DNA of 64,000 nt. Origin: Pyramidobacter porci (GTDB lineage Bacteria > Synergistota > Synergistia > Synergistales > Dethiosulfovibrionaceae). Location of the stretch: the NCBI RefSeq assembly GCF_009695745.1, contig NZ_VUNH01000004.1, positions 1 through 64,000 of the forward strand, in the 5' to 3' direction. Each line of letters begins with the position of its first letter. Position 1 is the first letter of the stretch. The position numbers were made by a program, and so were the translations under genes. Under the pieces are notes generated by a model that saw only the letters and a program-made list of their open reading frames with translations, searched no databases and had not been told where the DNA came from. Shown piece after piece: positions 16,895 through 25,238 of this stretch.

Positions 16895-17763
16895 AAAAGA
16901 TTCTCGTCGCCGGCGCCCGCAGCTTTGTGGGACGCTCTTTCGCCGGATGGCTGGAACGGTTCGGCGGCTGCTATCGCACTGATTTCGTCAGCCTGCGCGG
17001 CGCGGAATGGCGCCGGCGCAGCTTCGCCGGTTACGACGCCTTGATCCACTGCGCGGGGATCGCCCACCTGTCCGCCGGGCCCGACGAGCTTTATCTGCGC
17101 GTCAACCGCGACCTTGCCGAAGAAACCGCGCTCAAAGCCCGGCGCGAGGGCGTCGGACAGTTCGTCTTCATGAGCAGCATCGCCGTTTACGGCGACAGCG
17201 CGCCGCCGGGAAAGGAAAAAATCATCGCGGCCGAGACCGTTCCCGCGCCGGCGAACGTTTACGGACGGTCGAAGCTGGAAGCCGAAGGGAGACTCGCCGC
17301 GCTCGCCGCGCCGGCGTTCAGGATCGCCGTCGTCCGCGCCCCGCTGATTTACGGCCCGGGCTGCAAGGGAAACTTTCCCGCGCTGATCGGATACGCGCGC
17401 CGCCTGCCGCTTTTCCCCAAGGTGAAAAACCGCCGCAGCATGATCTATATCGGCAACCTCTGCGAACAGCTTCGCCTGCTCGTCGACCGGGAGGATTCCG
17501 GCACGTTCTTCCCACAGAACGAAGCGTACGTCGGTACTTCCGATCTGGTGCGCCGTCTGGGCGCGCTTCAGGGGCGGAAAATCACTCTCACGCGGCTTCT
17601 CAATCCTGCGCTGTATTTTTTGCGCCGCTTCACGCCGGCCGTCGACAAAGCCTTCGGCTCTCTCTGCTACGCGTGGGAGTTAAGCCGATGCGGAGAGTAC
17701 AACGTCGTGCCGTTCGAACGATCTCTTGTGGAAACGCTGAACGCATTCGAGAATTTCCGATGA
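16891..17763 (+). CDS. NAD-dependent sugar-nucleotide epimerase/dehydratase
   Basis: A 290-residue extended short-chain dehydrogenase. The Rossmann motif is VAGARSFVGRSF near the N-terminus. The catalytic Ser and Tyr-x-x-x-Lys are in FMSSIAVYG and NVYGRSKLEAEG. It is similar in type to UDP-glucose 4-epimerases and related enzymes that supply sugar nucleotides; the exact substrate cannot be read from sequence. The start overlaps the stop of the transferase (ATGA) and its stop overlaps the next start, so the three genes are coupled. Confidence 0.88.
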   Translation: MKKILVAGARSFVGRSFAGWLERFGGCYRTDFVSLRGAEWRRRSFAGYDALIHCAGIAHLSAGPDELYLRVNRDLAEETALKARREGVGQFVFMSSIAVYGDSAPPGKEKIIAAETVPAPANVYGRSKLEAEGRLAALAAPAFRIAVVRAPLIYGPGCKGNFPALIGYARRLPLFPKVKNRRSMIYIGNLCEQLRLLVDREDSGTFFPQNEAYVGTSDLVRRLGALQGRKITLTRLLNPALYFLRRFTPAVDKAFGSLCYAWELSRCGEYNVVPFERSLVETLNAFENFR

Positions 17764-18926
17764 AAAAACTTCTTCTTGCGACAACAATCCAGCGAACGTT
17801 GCGCGATTTTCTGCTTCCTTACGGCGACCATTTCCGCGCCCAAGGCTGGCAGGTCGACGCGATGGCCAACGTGCGCGATCCCTTTCCCGCCGCGGCGGAT
17901 CATTTCGATCATTTTTACGCCGTCGACTGGGGACGCAGCCCTCTCGATCCGCATAATTTCGCGCGCACGCCGAATTTCGTGCGGAAACTGGTGCTGCGGC
18001 AGCGGTACGACATCGTCCACGTGCACACGCCCGTGGCGGCCTTCGTCGCCCGCTTCGCCCTGCGCCGGCTGCGCGCCGCGGGAAAGATCAAAGTCGTGTA
18101 CACCGCGCACGGCTTCCATTTCTTCAAGGGCAACTCGAAAATAAAAAACGGCCTGTTCATCGCCCTCGAAAAGCTCGCCGGGCGCTGGACAGACCATTTG
18201 ATCGTCATCAACGAAGAAGATTACGACGCCGCGCTGAAATACTGCATCGTTCCGCGCGAAAACGTCACCTTGATGCCGGGGATCGGCGTCGATTTATCGC
18301 AATACAGCCGCGACGCCGTCAGCGACGCACAGGTCGCCTCCGTGCGCCGGGAAATGGGGTTAATTCCGGAAGACCGCTATATCCTGATGATCGCCGAGTT
18401 CAATCCCGGCAAACGCCACCGCGACGCCGTCAGGGCGCTCGCACGAATCGAGGACCCGCGGCTTCACCTCGCCTTCGCCGGACAGGGACCGCTGCTTGCC
18501 GAAACGAAAGCGCTGGCCCGCCGCTGCGGCGTCGAAAAACGCTGCCATTTTCTCGGCCAGCGCGCCGACGTTCCCGCGCTGCTCAAAGGCGCGGCCGCCG
18601 CCGTGCTGCCCTCGGAACGCGAAGGCCTGCCCCGCTCGGTGCTGGAAGCCATGGCCATGGGCACGCCGGCGATCGGCGCCGACGTCCGCGGCACGCGCGA
18701 CCTGCTCGCCGGCGGCTGCGGCACGCTCGTGCCCGTGGGCGACACGGAAGCGCTGGCACGCGCGTTCCACGCCGTTTTCGGCGCGCCCGCGTCCGCCAGA
18801 CAGCACGTCAGGCAGGCCTCGGAAAAGGTCAAAAACTATGACATCGAACGCCTCCAAAAAATGCACGAACAACTCTACGCCGAACTTCTCTCTCCAGCGC
18901 CCGCGCCTCGGGAAAAGAAACGATAA
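17760..18926 (+). CDS. Glycosyltransferase, GT4 family
   Basis: A 388-residue GT-B glycosyltransferase. The N-terminal acceptor domain carries DIVHVHTPVAAFVARFALRR and VYTAHGFHFFKG, typical of WcaJ-linked GT4 enzymes. The donor domain has MIAEFNPGKRHRDAVRAL, GQGPLLAETKAL, FLGQRADVPALLKGAAAAVL and PSEREGLPRSVLEAMAMGTP, containing the E-x7-E nucleotide-sugar motif. It would add the second sugar to the lipid-linked unit made by the transferase at 16.2 kb. It ends 39 bp before the convergent gene. Confidence 0.92.
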   Translation: MKKLLLATTIQRTLRDFLLPYGDHFRAQGWQVDAMANVRDPFPAAADHFDHFYAVDWGRSPLDPHNFARTPNFVRKLVLRQRYDIVHVHTPVAAFVARFALRRLRAAGKIKVVYTAHGFHFFKGNSKIKNGLFIALEKLAGRWTDHLIVINEEDYDAALKYCIVPRENVTLMPGIGVDLSQYSRDAVSDAQVASVRREMGLIPEDRYILMIAEFNPGKRHRDAVRALARIEDPRLHLAFAGQGPLLAETKALARRCGVEKRCHFLGQRADVPALLKGAAAAVLPSEREGLPRSVLEAMAMGTPAIGADVRGTRDLLAGGCGTLVPVGDTEALARAFHAVFGAPASARQHVRQASEKVKNYDIERLQKMHEQLYAELLSPAPAPREKKR

Positions 18927-18965
18927 TTCCGCCCCGCGGCGAGAAAAATTCGTTTTCAGACACAA

Positions 18966-19697
18966 CTACGCGTCTTTCCCCCGCACAATCCGCCGCGCCA
19001 CATCGTACAGATGGATTTTCCGCAGCACTCTCCCCAGCCCGCTCAACAGCCGGGCGCCCGGCGGACGCCAGCTTCCCGCGAACCAATGAACCGTAAAGGC
19101 GCCGGCGAAATTTTTTCCGTAATTCTCGCCTTTCAGAGTCAGCGGGCAAAAGATCTCCTGCGGATAGATACACAGGCCGTCGTCAAGAAACTGCTTCCGA
19201 TTGTTCAAAAGCACGCCGTACCGTTCCTGAAGGTCCCGCGTGATCGGCACCGTATTCGGCGTCAGATCGGGGACGCCGTTTTCATCGACGAAACGTTTCC
19301 GCACGTAGTCGTCGAGCAATCCTTTGATCCACGGGTGTCCCGCCTCGGCTCCCATGATCCCGGTCACGGGGCAGCCGGGACGCTCGAATCCGGTAAAAGC
19401 CCGGTGCCGCAAAAAGCCATCGAGCGGCTTCAGCACCTCGACGTCGCTGTCCAGATAAATCCCCCCCTGATGATACAGAGCGTAAAGCCTCAGAAAATCC
19501 GAGACGAAGGCCCATTTTTTCATGGCCGCCGCTTCCCGTGTAAACCGAAACGCGGAAAGGTCGAAATTCCGCTCGTTCCAAAGAACGATCCTGTAATCGG
19601 GCAGATATTTCTTCCATGAAGCAAGACATCGGCGTCCCAGCGCCGGGAATTCCTTTTCGCCGAACCAGCAGTAATGGATGATCTTGGGAACCGCCAC
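18966..19697 (-). CDS. DXD-motif glycosyltransferase (GT32/Gly_transf_sug type)
   Basis: A 243-residue transferase of the capsular/mannosyl type. Diagnostic motifs are IPKIIHYCWFG-like PKIIHYCWFGEKEFP at the start, ALYHQGGIYLDSDVEVLKPL containing the metal-binding DXD, and HWFAGSW near the end. It starts at GTG (complement of 19695-19697) after GGGGGGAGAAG. It converges on the GT4 gene and likely serves the same polysaccharide. The donor sugar is unknown. Confidence 0.88.
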   Translation of the reverse strand: MAVPKIIHYCWFGEKEFPALGRRCLASWKKYLPDYRIVLWNERNFDLSAFRFTREAAAMKKWAFVSDFLRLYALYHQGGIYLDSDVEVLKPLDGFLRHRAFTGFERPGCPVTGIMGAEAGHPWIKGLLDDYVRKRFVDENGVPDLTPNTVPITRDLQERYGVLLNNRKQFLDDGLCIYPQEIFCPLTLKGENYGKNFAGAFTVHWFAGSWRPPGARLLSGLGRVLRKIHLYDVARRIVRGKDA

Positions 19698-19721
19698 GTC
19701 TTCTCCCCCCTGACGCTGATT

Positions 19722-20951
19722 TTATACCACCTGAAACAGATAGAACTTGAGGTACTCGGTCTCCGGCACGCCCCAGAGGACCGGGTGGTCGGGGGATTGG
19801 CCGCGGGCCTCGATCTGGCGCAGGCTGACCTTGGCGTCGGCGGCCGCGGCGGCCAGTGTTTGGCGGAACAGCTCGCCGGTCATGAAGTGGGAGCACGAGG
19901 CCGTGGCGAGGTAGCCGCCGCGGGGCAGCAGCTTCATGGCCTTGAGATTGATCTCCTTGTAGCCGCGCGCGGCGTCGCGCACGCTGCGGCGCGATTTGGC
20001 AAAGGCGGGCGGATCGAGGATGATCATGCCGTACTCGCCGCGGGCGCGGCAGGCCATGCCGGCGAGCAGGTCGAACACGTCGGCGGCGACGAAGTCCATG
20101 CGGTCGAGGCAGCCGTTCAGCGCGGCGTTGTGACGCGCCATCTCCAGAGCGCTTGCGGAGACGTCCACGGCGGTGACGTGCGCCGCGCCGCCCCTGACGG
20201 CGTTGAGCGCGAATGAACCGGTGTGGGTGAAGCAGTCCAGCACGTTCAGACCGGCGCACAGGCGGGCCGCCGCGGCGCGGTTGAACTTCTGGTCGAGGAA
20301 GAAGCCCGTCTTCTGCCCCTCCACGAAATCGACGTCGTAGAGCACGCCGTTCTCACAGATGCGCGCCGTGCGCCGCCCCGCCAGCGAGCAGCCGTCCATG
20401 GCGAACTCGCCGCTGAAACGCGGCAGTCCCTCGCGGTCGCGGATCGCAGAATCGCTGCGCTCGTACAGGCCGCTGATCCGCTGTCCGTCTTCGCGCAGCA
20501 GCCGCACCAGCATGGGAAACAGCAGGGGCTTCATCTTGTCCATGCCGAGCGACAGCACTTCGGCCACCAGCACGTCGTCGAAGCGGTCCACGGTCAGCCC
20601 GGGAAAGCCGTCGGAATCGCCGAAGATCAGGCGGCAGCAGCCGTACTGACCGCCCATGACCGACTTGCGGTAATTCAGCGCGTAGCGCAGGCGGCGCTCG
20701 AAGAAAGCGGCGTCGAAGCGGTCGTTGGCGTTGGCGGAAATGAGGCGCACGCGGATCTTGGAATGATCGTTGACGAAGCCCGTGCCGAGGTAAACGTCCC
20801 CGCGCCCGACCACGTCCACAAGATCGCCGGGCGCGTACCGCCCCCGAACGTCCGTAACTTCTTCGCCGTAGACCCACGGATGCCCGCCTTTGACGCTGCG
20901 CTCCGCCTTGGGCGTGACGGTGAAGCGCGGATAGTGCCGTTCCTGTTTCAT
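19722..20951 (-). CDS. Class I SAM-dependent rRNA methyltransferase, RlmI-like
   Basis: A 409-residue protein with an N-terminal PUA RNA-binding domain (about 1-80: TVTPKAERSVKGGHPWVYGE) and a Rossmann methyltransferase domain. Motifs: FLDQKFNRAAAARL, VLDCFTHTGSFALNAVRGGA (SAM binding), VDVSASALEMARHNAALNG and the catalytic MIILDPPAFAKS. Family members such as RlmI methylate a cytosine in 23S rRNA. The ATG at 20951 follows GAGGAG; an upstream in-frame ATG lacks one. It has its own extended -10 promoter. Confidence 0.9.
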   Translation of the reverse strand: MKQERHYPRFTVTPKAERSVKGGHPWVYGEEVTDVRGRYAPGDLVDVVGRGDVYLGTGFVNDHSKIRVRLISANANDRFDAAFFERRLRYALNYRKSVMGGQYGCCRLIFGDSDGFPGLTVDRFDDVLVAEVLSLGMDKMKPLLFPMLVRLLREDGQRISGLYERSDSAIRDREGLPRFSGEFAMDGCSLAGRRTARICENGVLYDVDFVEGQKTGFFLDQKFNRAAAARLCAGLNVLDCFTHTGSFALNAVRGGAAHVTAVDVSASALEMARHNAALNGCLDRMDFVAADVFDLLAGMACRARGEYGMIILDPPAFAKSRRSVRDAARGYKEINLKAMKLLPRGGYLATASCSHFMTGELFRQTLAAAAADAKVSLRQIEARGQSPDHPVLWGVPETEYLKFYLFQVV

Positions 20952-20997
20952 GATTGAGCTCCTCGAAGACCGGCCTGAACGGCCGCGATTTTTCGCC

Positions 20998-21003
20998 ATT
21001 ATA
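20998..21003 (-). promoter_or_regulatory. Extended -10 promoter of the RlmI-like gene
   Basis: TGGTATAAT on the minus strand (TATAAT complement of 20998-21003) about 47 nt before the start codon; the -35 is weak, as expected for an extended -10. Confidence 0.5.
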
Positions 21004-21033
21004 CCATCATGCGAACCGGCTTTTGCGGCAAAA

Positions 21034-21076
21034 ACGAGGGCGAACGGCCGAATTTCCCCGGTCGTCCGCCCTCGTT
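21034..21076. terminator. Bidirectional terminator
   Basis: ACGAGGGCG...CGCCCTCGT with A/T runs on both sides; ends the transcript of the exported protein and thiT. Confidence 0.8.
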
Positions 21077-21100
21077 GTTTTTTTCAGAAAAGCTCCTCGT

Positions 21101-22129
21101 TCAGCGGCTCTCCATGCCTCTTCTCGGCTCGAGGATCTCGCGCACGATCAGATACATGAGGTTGTGCAGGATCGAGGGCTCCTGACCGGGCGCGTGCAGC
21201 AGCGTCCCGCCGGCGCCGAACTGTTCCTCAAGAAGCAGAAAGACCTGACGCGATTCCGCCGCGCGCCCCGCCTGGGCCAGCACGTAAGCGCCCAGCGACG
21301 CGGCCGCCAGCGACGCCTGCGCGCCCGTCGCGAGAAATTCCGGCTCGAGGCGCAGCTTTTCCACCAGCCGGTCCATGGAATGGAGCGGCACAAGGCCGCC
21401 GTCCACAAGATTGGCCATGATCAGCAGCGCGTCGAGAGAGCCGTCCTGACTGTCGACGTAGCTGCGCTTGTCCACGTCGTAGGACAGCCGCAGCGTCTGC
21501 GCGCCGCTTCCCGCCAGCAGGATGCCGAGGCAGCGCTGCGCCACCGGCTCCCACTGAGAAGAAAAACTTTGCAGCTGCTGCAGCGCCTTCACGTCGACGG
21601 CGCCGAGGCTGAGGCGGTGGCTCGGCTCGTAAATGCTGAAAATGCCGGATTTGCGTTCCTTCCACGAAGCGCCGTTGATCAGCACGCTGCGGTACACGTT
21701 GAAGCGCAGCATACGCCCGGCCGTTTTCAGCGCGCGTTCGCGGTAGCGCGGTTCGTTCCATCGCTCCGCCGCGTCGAGCAGCACGCGGCAGAACTGCAGG
21801 TCCGTCGCGGTGAGATTCTCGCACGCCACCGGCTTCAGCGAAGCGTCCAGCTGGCGGTACAGCAGCATCAGCGGCGACTGGAAGCGTTTCACCACCAGGC
21901 GATAGAGCGCCTCGAAGCGTTCGCGGTCGTTCTGCAGCAGCCGCAGGCGCAGCTCGCGCACAACCACTTCCGACGAATAGGTGCCGCCGCCGGGCTGATC
22001 GGGCAGCAGGCCGTTTTCGGCGCGGCACGCTTCCAGCGCGCTCTCCACGGACGCCCGCGCCGGAACGCCCGCCAGAGCCAGAGCCAGCAGAGCGCCCAGC
22101 GCGGCTTCCAGAAAACGGTTCCTTTTCAC
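21101..22129 (-). CDS. Exported protein of unknown function
   Basis: A 342-residue protein with a signal peptide (about 1-26, KRNRFLEAALGALLALALAG then ARA). The mature part is predicted all-helical, rich in leucine and arginine, with a pattern of paired helices (AERWNEPRYRERALKTAGRM, IYEPSHRLSLGAVDVKALQQ, LDALLIMANLVDGGLVPLHS) that resembles alpha/alpha-barrel or repeat proteins. I do not recognise a family with confidence. It starts 22 bp after the thiT stop in the same direction, so it is probably co-transcribed with thiT and under the same TPP riboswitch. Confidence 0.6.
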   Translation of the reverse strand: MKRNRFLEAALGALLALALAGVPARASVESALEACRAENGLLPDQPGGGTYSSEVVVRELRLRLLQNDRERFEALYRLVVKRFQSPLMLLYRQLDASLKPVACENLTATDLQFCRVLLDAAERWNEPRYRERALKTAGRMLRFNVYRSVLINGASWKERKSGIFSIYEPSHRLSLGAVDVKALQQLQSFSSQWEPVAQRCLGILLAGSGAQTLRLSYDVDKRSYVDSQDGSLDALLIMANLVDGGLVPLHSMDRLVEKLRLEPEFLATGAQASLAAASLGAYVLAQAGRAAESRQVFLLLEEQFGAGGTLLHAPGQEPSILHNLMYLIVREILEPRRGMESR

Positions 22130-22151
22130 GACGGCGCCACCCCCGTATCGC

Positions 22152-22655
22152 TCAGAATTTTTTCAGCCGCGCCAAAATCAAAGGCACCAGGATCAGCGCG
22201 ATCACCATGTTGGCGGCCATGAAACTGCCGTTGTACAGCAGCGAATAGACCAGCGGATGCGTGCCGGCCGGCGCGTAGGACGCGAAAAACACCACGCCCG
22301 AGGCCACGTGGCAGACGATCCGCGCCGCCACGGCGATGAGGATGCCGGCGAAGACGTGCTCCCCGCCCAGCGCCGCCAGTCCCAGCGCGGCGTAGGCCAG
22401 CGGGTAGTCGAGCAGCCCCTGCACGGGATGGACCACGTAGCCGCCCATCACGTACTGCAGAAGACCGGCCACGGCGCCCGCGCCGATCCCTTTCAGCAGT
22501 CCCCAGCGCATCGCGTAGACCAGCAGCGGCACGATCTCCAGCGTCACCGAGCCGCCCTGAGGCAGACGGAACAACCTCAGCCGCGAGAACACCACCGCCA
22601 GCGCAATGCACAGCGCCGCCTCCACCACCGACTGCGTTTTGCTGCGTTGATACAT
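22152..22655 (-). CDS. thiT: Thiamine ECF transporter substrate-binding subunit ThiT
   Basis: A 167-residue integral membrane protein with six hydrophobic segments. ThiT is the S-component that captures thiamine and docks on the shared ECF energy module, which is not encoded here. LRLFRLPQGGSVTLEIVPLL VYAMRWG and YVVHPVQGLLDYPLAYAALG match the conserved first loop and thiamine-binding region. The ATG at 22655 has GGGAGGT upstream. A TPP riboswitch just upstream confirms thiamine uptake and predicts repression when thiamine pyrophosphate is plentiful. Confidence 0.93.
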   Translation of the reverse strand: MYQRSKTQSVVEAALCIALAVVFSRLRLFRLPQGGSVTLEIVPLLVYAMRWGLLKGIGAGAVAGLLQYVMGGYVVHPVQGLLDYPLAYAALGLAALGGEHVFAGILIAVAARIVCHVASGVVFFASYAPAGTHPLVYSLLYNGSFMAANMVIALILVPLILARLKKF

Positions 22656-22705
22656 CGAAAAGACCTCCCGTAAAATCAAAAGATTTACAGGGGACGGGGA
22701 AACCC

Positions 22706-22798
22706 CGCACCTTCCCTGCACCGGTATGAACCGGATCAGGTTCCAAGGGTCGAGACCGTTTCGTCTCCTCTCAGCCGGATACGCCGACGCCCCCGGTT
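22706..22798 (-). promoter_or_regulatory. TPP riboswitch (THI element)
   Basis: On the minus strand the conserved pieces CTGAGAGGA, ACCCTTGGAACCTGATCCGG, TTCATACCGGTGCAGGGAAGG occur in the canonical order, forming the pyrimidine- and pyrophosphate-sensing arms. Downstream a GCGGGGtttCCCCGT hairpin precedes the ribosome site. No T-run terminator is evident, so control of translation is more likely than attenuation. Confidence 0.96.
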
Positions 22799-22807
22799 CC
22801 TGTTTTT

Positions 22808-22836
22808 ATTATCATCGTTCCGGGCGGACGCGTCAA
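22808..22836 (-). promoter_or_regulatory. Promoter of thiT
   Basis: TTGACG (complement of 22831-22836), 17 nt, GATAAT (complement of 22808-22813). Transcription begins almost exactly at the riboswitch. Confidence 0.75.
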
Positions 22837-22921
22837 GGCCGTCTCGCCGAAAGGCGCCCGGCTATGGTAGACTTGTGAAAACGAACGCGCCGTCCCAGCG
22901 GCACAAAAGGAGAAAAAGACC

Positions 22922-23878
22922 ATGAAACCAATTCTGTTCTTCGGAGAAGCGCTGATGGACCAGTTTTACGACGCCGCAGGCGAACTGCAAAGCTCGCTGC
23001 CCGGCGGCTCCGTGCTCAACGCGGCCGTCGGCGCGGCGCGTCTCGGCCTGCCGACGGCCTTCTGCGGCGGCATCGGCGGCGACGAGGAAGGGCGCGCCCT
23101 GCTGCGCCTGCTGAACCGCGAAGACATCGATCACCGCTTCACCTTCTACAAAAAAGACCGCGCCACCGCCGCCGCGCAAGTGCGTCTCACGCCGCAGGGG
23201 CAGCCGGCCTTCGCCTTCCGCCGCGCGGGCTGCGCCGACGAATCCGTGACGCCCGACGACATGGCGGGGATCGACCCGAACGACTTCAGCGGCCTGCACT
23301 GCGGCGGCGTCATGCTCGCCTCCGAACCGGGAGCGTCCGCGCAGGAAGCCTTGGCGGAAAAATTTTACGACGCCGCCGTTCCCGTGTCGTTCGATCTCAA
23401 CGTCCGTCCCGCGCTGATCGCCGACAAGCAAAACTACTGCGAACGGGCGCTGAGATTCATGATCCGTCCGCAGCTCGTCAAGTTCAGCCGCGACGACATC
23501 GAATGGTTCTTTCCCGGCGAGGACGTCAACGACAGCTTCGCCGCCATGCATCAGGCGCGCCGCGGCGCGCTGACCGTGCTTACCGCCGGCGCGCAGGGCT
23601 CGCTGATCGCTTCGGGACAAGTCTGCGAGCGCCTCTTTGCCTACTCCGTCGCCGTCGCCGACACGACCGGCTGCGGCGACGGCTACGCCGCCGGACTGCT
23701 GCGCGGCCTCTTCAGCCTGCCCGACGCCACCGCCTGGGACGAGCTGACCGCCGAACAGGCGCGCTGGGTCGGTTCCGGCGCGTCGGCCGTCGCCGCCCGA
23801 GTCTGCGAAAAGCAGGGCGCGATCGCCGCCATGCCACGCTTCCGCGACATCTACAGCGCCAACGGCACGCATCAGTGA
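22922..23878 (+). CDS. PfkB-family carbohydrate kinase (fructokinase-like)
   Basis: A 318-residue ribokinase-fold sugar kinase. The N-terminal sugar-binding part has FFGEALMDQFY and LPGGSVLNAAVGAARLGLPT with the GG motif. The catalytic anion hole and base lie in VADTTGCGDGYAAGLLRGLF, where cysteine replaces the usual alanine or glycine of DTxGAGD. Members phosphorylate fructose, ribose or similar sugars; the gatekeeper positions do not settle which. AAAAGGAGAAAAAGACC precedes the ATG. It stands alone and ends in a strong terminator. Confidence 0.9.
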   Translation: MKPILFFGEALMDQFYDAAGELQSSLPGGSVLNAAVGAARLGLPTAFCGGIGGDEEGRALLRLLNREDIDHRFTFYKKDRATAAAQVRLTPQGQPAFAFRRAGCADESVTPDDMAGIDPNDFSGLHCGGVMLASEPGASAQEALAEKFYDAAVPVSFDLNVRPALIADKQNYCERALRFMIRPQLVKFSRDDIEWFFPGEDVNDSFAAMHQARRGALTVLTAGAQGSLIASGQVCERLFAYSVAVADTTGCGDGYAAGLLRGLFSLPDATAWDELTAEQARWVGSGASAVAARVCEKQGAIAAMPRFRDIYSANGTHQ

Positions 23879-23925
23879 ACGTAAGGCGGCGAAAAACGCC
23901 AAGAAGGCCGAAAAAACGACAAACG

Positions 23926-23963
23926 AAAAGAGCCTGACGATCGCTCGATCGTCAGGCTCTTTT
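23926..23963. terminator. Bidirectional terminator after the sugar kinase
   Basis: AAAAGAGCCTGACGATCG and its complement CGATCGTCAGGCTCTTTT, a perfect 18-bp match with A/T runs on both flanks. Confidence 0.9.
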
Positions 23964-23972
23964 CGTGCAGAC

Positions 23973-23988
23973 TGTTCCACGTGGAACA
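23973..23988. promoter_or_regulatory. parS centromere-like site, second copy
   Basis: TGTTCCACGTGGAACA again, embedded in the 20-bp perfect palindrome 23971-23990. It sits 10 bp beyond a terminator in a gap between convergent genes, a position free of transcription. Confidence 0.9.
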
Positions 23989-24057
23989 GTCCCGATTTAT
24001 CGTCAATTCTCATTTTTTCCGCGCCGATGCGCGGCATTTTCAACGATGCCTTCCCAT

Positions 24058-24072
24058 TGAAAATCGGTATCA
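24058..24072 (-). promoter_or_regulatory. Fur-box-like 7-1-7 motif, copy 1
   Basis: TGATACCGATTTTCA on the minus strand, overlapping the stop of the PgsW-like gene; differs at one base from the motif at 29447-29461. Resembles TGATAAT-N-ATTATCA. Its place at a gene end argues against a role at this site. Confidence 0.25.
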
Positions 24073-24990
24073 GAAATTCGGTTCGGGCCCCGTGCCGTGA
24101 GGCAGACCCCAGTCGCGGCACACTCCTTTGGTGAAGAGCAGATGGACGCAGGGCACGCCTTTTTCGAGAAAATCCATGATCAGGCCGCGATCCCACGATT
24201 TCGGCTTCACCGGCCAGGGCGGCATGATCAGCCCGTGAGGCAGGACGGCGCCTTCCTCCATGCTGCGGCCAAGGCTCGTCCACGAACCGCCGCAGCTGAC
24301 GAAGGCTTTGATGGGCTTTGCAGCGAAGAGCATCTGCCGGAAAGCCATGGACATGCGGAGATCCGCCGGGATCATGCAGGTTTCGCGGCGCTCGCTCATG
24401 AGCCGGCGCACGAGCGGCAGCACGTCCTCGTCGAGGACGTTCCGGCGCATGCGGTCGTCCATGCCCCCCGGCGTCAGCGCGTCGATCTTCACGTCCATGA
24501 CGCCGCGTTCGCGCAGCGCGTCGAGCATCACCGGCACGGTGAATTGCGGCAGCGTGCCGCCGTACATGGAAGCGCCGTAGGAGAGCACGAAGACCGTGTT
24601 CAGTTTCAGCGTTCGCGCAGCGCAGAGCGCGGCTATCGTGAAACCTGGATAGGAACTGGTGGAGTTGATGCCGATCCAATCCCCTTCTCTGACGCCGGCG
24701 CAGATCAGATAGCCGGCCAGGGCCCCGGCCATTTCCGGTTGGGCGGCCGCGCGCTTGTCGTGCCAGCTGCCGGGGGTCGTGGCCAGCGCGGTGAACTCCT
24801 CGCCCACCAAGCCGGTGCGATCGGGATCGAGACGCACGTCGAAATCGGGCACGCGTTTCAACATTTCTTCCCACAGCGCCGTCTCGCAGCGGCGCATCAG
24901 ATCGGCGGCAGCGTTCTGCCTCGCGTCTTCGAAGGCAAAAACAGGGCGTGCCGCCAGCGCCAGAATCAAGCACAAGAAAATTCTTTTCAT
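24070..24990 (-). CDS. PgsW-like poly-gamma-glutamate system protein
   Basis: A 306-residue exported or membrane-anchored protein: signal segment about 1-20 (RIFLCLILALAARPVFA). The body has TTPGSWHDKRAAAQPEMAGA, GVREGDWIGINSTSSYPGFT and VFVLSYGASMYGGTLPQFTV, which fit the protein family that accompanies PgsBCA in poly-gamma-glutamate producers (recognised from memory of its conserved segments). No pgsB, pgsC or pgsA adjoins it. The ATG at 24990 follows AAGGTGGGG; earlier in-frame ATGs lack a good site. Confidence 0.55.
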   Translation of the reverse strand: MKRIFLCLILALAARPVFAFEDARQNAAADLMRRCETALWEEMLKRVPDFDVRLDPDRTGLVGEEFTALATTPGSWHDKRAAAQPEMAGALAGYLICAGVREGDWIGINSTSSYPGFTIAALCAARTLKLNTVFVLSYGASMYGGTLPQFTVPVMLDALRERGVMDVKIDALTPGGMDDRMRRNVLDEDVLPLVRRLMSERRETCMIPADLRMSMAFRQMLFAAKPIKAFVSCGGSWTSLGRSMEEGAVLPHGLIMPPWPVKPKSWDRGLIMDFLEKGVPCVHLLFTKGVCRDWGLPHGTGPEPNF

Positions 24991-25073
24991 CGTCCCCACC
25001 TTCATGACGTCGCGGCGCACGAACAACAAAAACTCATACTGATTCTTGATAGAAAGTATTAACATAGTTTTCT

Positions 25074-25162
25074 GGGCGCTGGGGGGAGTTCAGTCGCTCA
25101 GGACTACCTCGAGCGCTGCGCGGTCTGCGCGGCTCGCTTTGTGAATCTCCCCCGCAGCGCCC
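25074..25162. repeat. 89-bp structured inverted repeat
   Basis: GGGCGCTG-GGGGGAG-TTCA (25074-25092) pairs with TGAATCTCCCCCGCAGCGCC-C (25142-25162), leaving two unpaired bases. Further GC-rich self-complementarity (gagcgctgcgcgg) lies inside. It lies between the MFS and PgsW-like genes and could be a mobile repeat or a structured RNA segment. Confidence 0.5.
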
Positions 25163-25238
25163 TTGCGTTCGGCTTTTTAATTAAGAAATAGTATCAGAAA
25201 CGGAGCGGCTGTTTCCGAGTTTTTTCTGTCGCGATCTT

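Noticed and set aside
14035-17763. Very long open frame of over 1,200 codons on the plus strand
   Set aside because: Most of it is the antisense of the helicase gene and only its end is the real epimerase; long antisense frames are common at this GC content.
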